Shown here: one piece after another, positions 61,305 to 64,000 of the stretch
How positions within the stretch are numbered: position 1 is the first letter of the stretch
How the letters are laid out: each line of letters begins with the position of its first letter
Origin: Geodermatophilus obscurus
GTDB taxonomy: Bacteria > Actinomycetota > Actinomycetes > Mycobacteriales > Geodermatophilaceae
Reading direction: 5' to 3'
Length of the DNA: 64,000 nt
NCBI RefSeq assembly: GCF_900143215.1
Contig: NZ_FRDM01000003.1
Span: 186,001 to 250,000, forward strand
Notes under the pieces: generated by a model
Database searches by the model: none
Told to the model about the DNA's origin: nothing
Seen by the model: only the letters and a program-made list of their open reading frames with translations
Program-made: the position numbers and the translations under genes

Positions 61305-62288
61305 TCAGGCGGCAGGCACGCGCACGGTGTTGAGGTGGTTGTCGGGGACGTCGCCGGCGAGTGCCTGGCGGATGCAGGCGAGCGCGGCGCGGCCGACCTC
61401 GCGCAGGGACTCCTCGGTCTGGCCGGCCACGTGCGGGGTGACGATGAGGTTGTCCAGGGCGTCGATCGGCACGGCGTTGTGCGGCAGCGGGTTCTTCATG
61501 TCGACGGCCTCAGCCTCGAGGACGTCGAGTGCCGCTCCCGCGAGGTGGCCGCTGCGGAGGGCGTCGACGAGCGCCGCTTCGTCGACGAGCCCGCCGCGTG
61601 ACGTGTTGACCAGCACGGCGCCCGGGCGGAGCGCGGCCAGTGCCGCGGCGCCGACGATGTGCCGGGTCGTGTCGGTCAGCGGCACGTGCAGGCTGAGCAC
61701 GTCGGATCCGGCGAGCAGGTCGTCGAGCTCGACCTTGCGGGCGCCCAGTGCGGCGACCTGCGCGCTGTCCAGGACCGGGTCGGTGACCAGGACGCGCATG
61801 CCGAACCCGCGGGCGATCTGCAGGACCAGGGATCCGATGCTGCCCAGGCCGAGCAGGCCGAGCGTGCGGCCGTGCAGCTCGAAGCCGGTCAGTTCGGCCT
61901 TGCTCTCCGACCAGCGGCCGGCGCGGGTCCGTCCGGCAGCGGTCGGGATCTTGCGGGCGAGGGCGAGGGTGAGGGCGAAGACGTGCTCCGCGACGGCGCG
62001 GCTGTTGCGGCCCGGGGTGGTGGTGACCCAGACGTCGGCGTCGGAGGCGGCGTCCAGGTCGACGTTGTCGGAGCCGACCCCGTGCCGGGCGATGATCTTC
62101 AGTCGGGGCGAGTTGGTGATCTTGCCCCGGTCGAAGACCTCGCCGCGCAGGAGCACCGCGTCGACGGTGTGCTGGACCTGCTGGTAGGTGACGGCGGCCG
62201 GGCCGTAGCCGAGGTGGATCTCACCGAGTTCGCGGAGTTCGGTGAGCACGTCGTCGTGCACGGGGTCGGAGACGTAGATGGTGGTCAT
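61305..62288 (-). CDS. D-2-hydroxyacid dehydrogenase
   Basis: A 327-residue NAD-dependent enzyme of the SerA/GyaR type. The Rossmann motif is TLGLLGLGSIGSLVLQIARG. Catalytic residues are the arginine in VLVNTSRGGLVDEAALVDAL, the glutamate near ALDVLEAEAVDMKNPLP and the histidine in NLIVTPHVAGQTEESL. It oxidises a D-2-hydroxy acid or reduces its 2-oxo form; the natural substrate is unknown. There is no ACT domain, so it is not phosphoglycerate dehydrogenase proper. It sits 12 bases after the transporter gene and 42 before the RraA-like gene, suggesting a shared pathway for an imported acid. Confidence 0.88.
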   Translation of the reverse strand: MTTIYVSDPVHDDVLTELRELGEIHLGYGPAAVTYQQVQHTVDAVLLRGEVFDRGKITNSPRLKIIARHGVGSDNVDLDAASDADVWVTTTPGRNSRAVAEHVFALTLALARKIPTAAGRTRAGRWSESKAELTGFELHGRTLGLLGLGSIGSLVLQIARGFGMRVLVTDPVLDSAQVAALGARKVELDDLLAGSDVLSLHVPLTDTTRHIVGAAALAALRPGAVLVNTSRGGLVDEAALVDALRSGHLAGAALDVLEAEAVDMKNPLPHNAVPIDALDNLIVTPHVAGQTEESLREVGRAALACIRQALAGDVPDNHLNTVRVPAA

Positions 62289-62300
62289 GGTGGGTCCTTG

Positions 62301-63626
62301 TCAGCGGTAGAGGTGGCTGGCGGCGGAGGCGGTGTTGCGGCGGACGGCCAGTGAGATCACGGCCAGGCCCAGGGCGCCGGCGAGGATGAGGATGTAGGCG
62401 GGGATGAAGGTGCTGCCGGTGGCGTCGCTCAGCCAGGTGGCCAGGTACGGTCCGCCGCCTCCGCCGACCACGGCGCCGACGCTGTGCCCGAACGCGACAC
62501 CGGTGTGCCGGACCTTGACCGGGTAGAACTCGGGGATGATCGAGTAGGTGCCGGCCTGGCACAGGGCGTAGGGGATCATGCCGAGCGCGAGGCCGAGCAT
62601 GGCCAGACCGACCGAGTGCTGGTTCATCAGCACGAACGACGGGATGGTGATGACGAGGTAGGCCAGGTAGGAGTAGGTCAGCAGTCGCTTGGCGCCGATG
62701 CGCGTGCCCAGCAGCCCGCACACCGGGATCAGCGCGGCGGCGATCAGGACGGCGACCAGCACGATCGTCGAGGCGGCGGCCTTGGAGAAGCCCAGGACGT
62801 TGGAGAAGTAGACCGCGACGAACACGGTGCCGACGTAGGTGCCGATGTTCTGCACCAGCGAGATGGAGATGACCTTCGCCAGCGGGGCCTTGTAGTGGCG
62901 GAACACCTCGGCGATGGGCTTGTCGGTGGTGCGGTGCTCGGCCTTGCTGGCGACGTACTCCGGGCTGTCCTCGACCTGCAGCCGCAGGTACAGCACCAGC
63001 GCGGCGAGGGGGATGGCGAGCAGGAACGGGATCCGCCAGCCCCAGGACTCCATGGCCGGACCCGGCAGCAGCAGCGCGACGATGGCGGCGACGCCGGCTG
63101 CGGCGCCCTTGCCCAGGTTGCCGAAGCTCGGGACGAAGGAGATGTAGAGCGACCGCCGGTCGGGAGATGCCCACTCGCGGATGTAGCTGGCCGCTCCGCC
63201 GATCTCTCCGCCGGTGGAGAAGCCCTGCATCATCCGCAGGACGATCAGCAGGATGGGCGCGAGGACGCCGATCTGGGCGTAGCCGGGCAACAGCCCGGTC
63301 AGCCCGGCCGCGGCACCCATCAGGATGATGCTGGCGATCAGGCTGGTCCGCCGCCCGTGGCGGTCACCGAGCCAGCCGAAGAACATCGCGCCCAGCGGCC
63401 GGACCAGGAACGCCGACCCGAACACCAGCAGGGTGTTGAGCAGGCCGATCGCCGGGTCGTCGCTGGGGAAGAAGACGACGGCCAGCGTCGCGGCCACGTA
63501 GCCGTAGACGCTGAAGTCGTAGTACTCGATGAACGTGCCGAAGACGGCGACACCGGTCGCCTTCTTCGCCTTCGCCCGCCGCTCCGGCGTCACAGGTGGG
63601 GCGGACGCGAGATCGGTTGTTGCCAT
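62301..63626 (-). CDS. MHS-family MFS transporter (metabolite:H+ symporter)
   Basis: A 441-residue transporter of the ShiA/ProP/KgtP branch. It has twelve helices, VFGTFIEYYDFSVYGYVAAT in helix 1, the loop FFGWLGDRHGRRTSL and RMMQGFSTGGEIGGAASYI, the family fingerprint. Members import organic acids such as 2-oxoglutarate, shikimate or citrate with protons. With the dehydrogenase and aldolase downstream, an acid catabolic operon is inferred. GAGGGAG precedes ATG 63626. The 15-bp palindrome at 63661 lies 35 bases upstream, between it and a divergent IclR gene. Confidence 0.92.
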   Translation of the reverse strand: MATTDLASAPPVTPERRAKAKKATGVAVFGTFIEYYDFSVYGYVAATLAVVFFPSDDPAIGLLNTLLVFGSAFLVRPLGAMFFGWLGDRHGRRTSLIASIILMGAAAGLTGLLPGYAQIGVLAPILLIVLRMMQGFSTGGEIGGAASYIREWASPDRRSLYISFVPSFGNLGKGAAAGVAAIVALLLPGPAMESWGWRIPFLLAIPLAALVLYLRLQVEDSPEYVASKAEHRTTDKPIAEVFRHYKAPLAKVISISLVQNIGTYVGTVFVAVYFSNVLGFSKAAASTIVLVAVLIAAALIPVCGLLGTRIGAKRLLTYSYLAYLVITIPSFVLMNQHSVGLAMLGLALGMIPYALCQAGTYSIIPEFYPVKVRHTGVAFGHSVGAVVGGGGGPYLATWLSDATGSTFIPAYILILAGALGLAVISLAVRRNTASAASHLYR

Positions 63627-63660
63627 GACGGCTCCCTCACGGTCAAGTAACCTTGGATTT

Positions 63661-63675
63661 TGGGACACTGTCCCA
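63661..63675. promoter_or_regulatory. Perfect 15-bp palindrome, candidate IclR operator
   Basis: TGGGACA-C-TGTCCCA is a perfect 7-bp inverted repeat with one central base. It sits in an AT-richer patch (CCTTGGATTTTGGGACAC) in the 211-bp region between the MHS transporter gene and the divergent IclR gene. Position and symmetry fit the operator of that regulator; binding is inferred. It differs from the DosR box, which has a four-base centre. Confidence 0.7.
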
Positions 63676-63837
63676 TCTTGTACGGTCGAGTGTGAAAGGA
63701 ATGCCACAGCGGTGTCAAGACCCGATGAAGAGCCGACCCCGTCGCGGCCGTCCCCGGTGATCACCTGGGCACCTAGGCTCGTCCGGGTCGGGCCGCGTGG
63801 TGCACGGCCGGAGCGGAGCAGGGAGGACGACGATCGG

Positions 63838-64000
63838 GTGAGCGCACAGGAGCACGCCGAGGGCGCGGTTGCCGGCAACGACCGGATCGTCGCCGTCCTG
63901 GACGCACTCGTCACACGGCCGATCGGCGACGGATGGGGCGTGCGCGAGCTGGCCGACGCCGTGGCTGCCAGCCGCAGCACCGTCAACCGGATCCTGCAGG
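63838..64000 (+). CDS. IclR-family regulator, N-terminal part (truncated by window end)
   Basis: GTG at 63838, preceded by GGGAGGACGACGATCGG, starts a frame that is still open at the window end (54 codons). It contains NDRIVAVLDALVTRPIGDGW and GVRELADAVAASRSTVNRIL. This is the winged HTH of IclR regulators: the first helix, R-E-L-A for helix 2 and S-R-S-T-V-N-R-I-L for the recognition helix. It is divergent from the MHS transporter operon and presumably controls it through the palindrome at 63661. Confidence 0.82.
   Translation, partial: MSAQEHAEGAVAGNDRIVAVLDALVTRPIGDGWGVRELADAVAASRSTVNRILQ

Noticed and set aside
63661-63675. DosR (dormancy) box resemblance of GGGACACTGTCCC
   Set aside because: The centre is three bases and not four, and the neighbouring genes are an acid catabolic operon with its own IclR regulator.
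63868-63879. GTTGCCGGCAAC, a perfect 12-bp palindrome
   Set aside because: It lacks the 3-bp centre of the TTGCC boxes and lies inside the IclR coding sequence.
1-64000. tRNA, rRNA, CRISPR arrays, insertion sequences, prophage or toxin-antitoxin genes
   Set aside because: Looked for across the window; no repeat-spacer pattern, transposase motif, cloverleaf or phage protein was recognised by eye.

Overview
The window is very GC-rich with almost uniformly G/C third codon positions, many GTG starts and heavy start/stop overlap between neighbouring genes. It also carries a respiratory narGHJI operon, a PucR-type regulator, a large-type NAD-glutamate dehydrogenase, a baeRF protein and many small stress proteins. 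This points to an actinobacterium, most likely of the Geodermatophilaceae type (Blastococcus, Modestobacter, Geodermatophilus). That placement is inferred from gene content and composition, not from a marker gene. No rRNA, tRNA, CRISPR array, insertion sequence or phage gene was seen.

Layout. 1-1.5 kb: relic of a GH15 glucosidase and a DUF2254 membrane protein. 1.5-10.4 kb: narG-H-J-I-K on the minus strand, every junction overlapping, with a divergent cysteine-containing HTH regulator. 10.5-20 kb: cupin, DksA/TraR zinc protein, DadA-like oxidase, STAS protein, two CPBP proteases, a hydrolase and a MalT-like LuxR regulator. 20-45 kb: an accessory stress region with five paralogous small membrane proteins, a PucR-family regulator and its decayed copy, two CBS-domain proteins, an RsbW-like fragment with a baeRF protein, a KhtT-N protein and a universal stress protein. 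Interleaved with these are a SpoIIE phosphatase, a diguanylate cyclase with a structured leader, an IclR/FAD-monooxygenase pair and several gene relics. 46-49.3 kb: PEP synthase and its regulatory kinase/pyrophosphorylase. 50-59.4 kb: proline dehydrogenase, P5C dehydrogenase, NAD-glutamate dehydrogenase and an APC permease, a continuous proline to 2-oxoglutarate route. 59.8-64 kb: ACT protein, RraA-like aldolase, 2-hydroxyacid dehydrogenase, MHS-type transporter and the start of an IclR regulator with a clear candidate operator.

The most unusual signal is a repeated promoter module. A 17-bp palindrome, consensus TTGCCGA-N3-TCGGCAA, is followed 16 nt later by YTGRCCG and usually, at 55-63 nt, by GGCA-G-TG. 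The start codon lies about 84-105 nt after the palindrome. I found seven copies: five precede the five small membrane-protein genes, one precedes the RsbW-like/baeRF operon, and one is an orphan with no gene after it. One copy lies between the pucR-like gene and a small membrane-protein gene, and another lies between a truncated pucR relic and a second one. I infer a local regulon, probably governed by the PucR-family protein and spread by duplication; the binding assignment is untested.

The other genes fit a life of desiccation, low oxygen and starvation: nitrate respiration, universal stress, CBS and DksA proteins, PEP synthase with its regulator, and amino-acid catabolism. The 20-50 kb region is rich in decayed genes (PucR, amidohydrolase, GNAT, SDR), which marks it as a zone of gene turnover.
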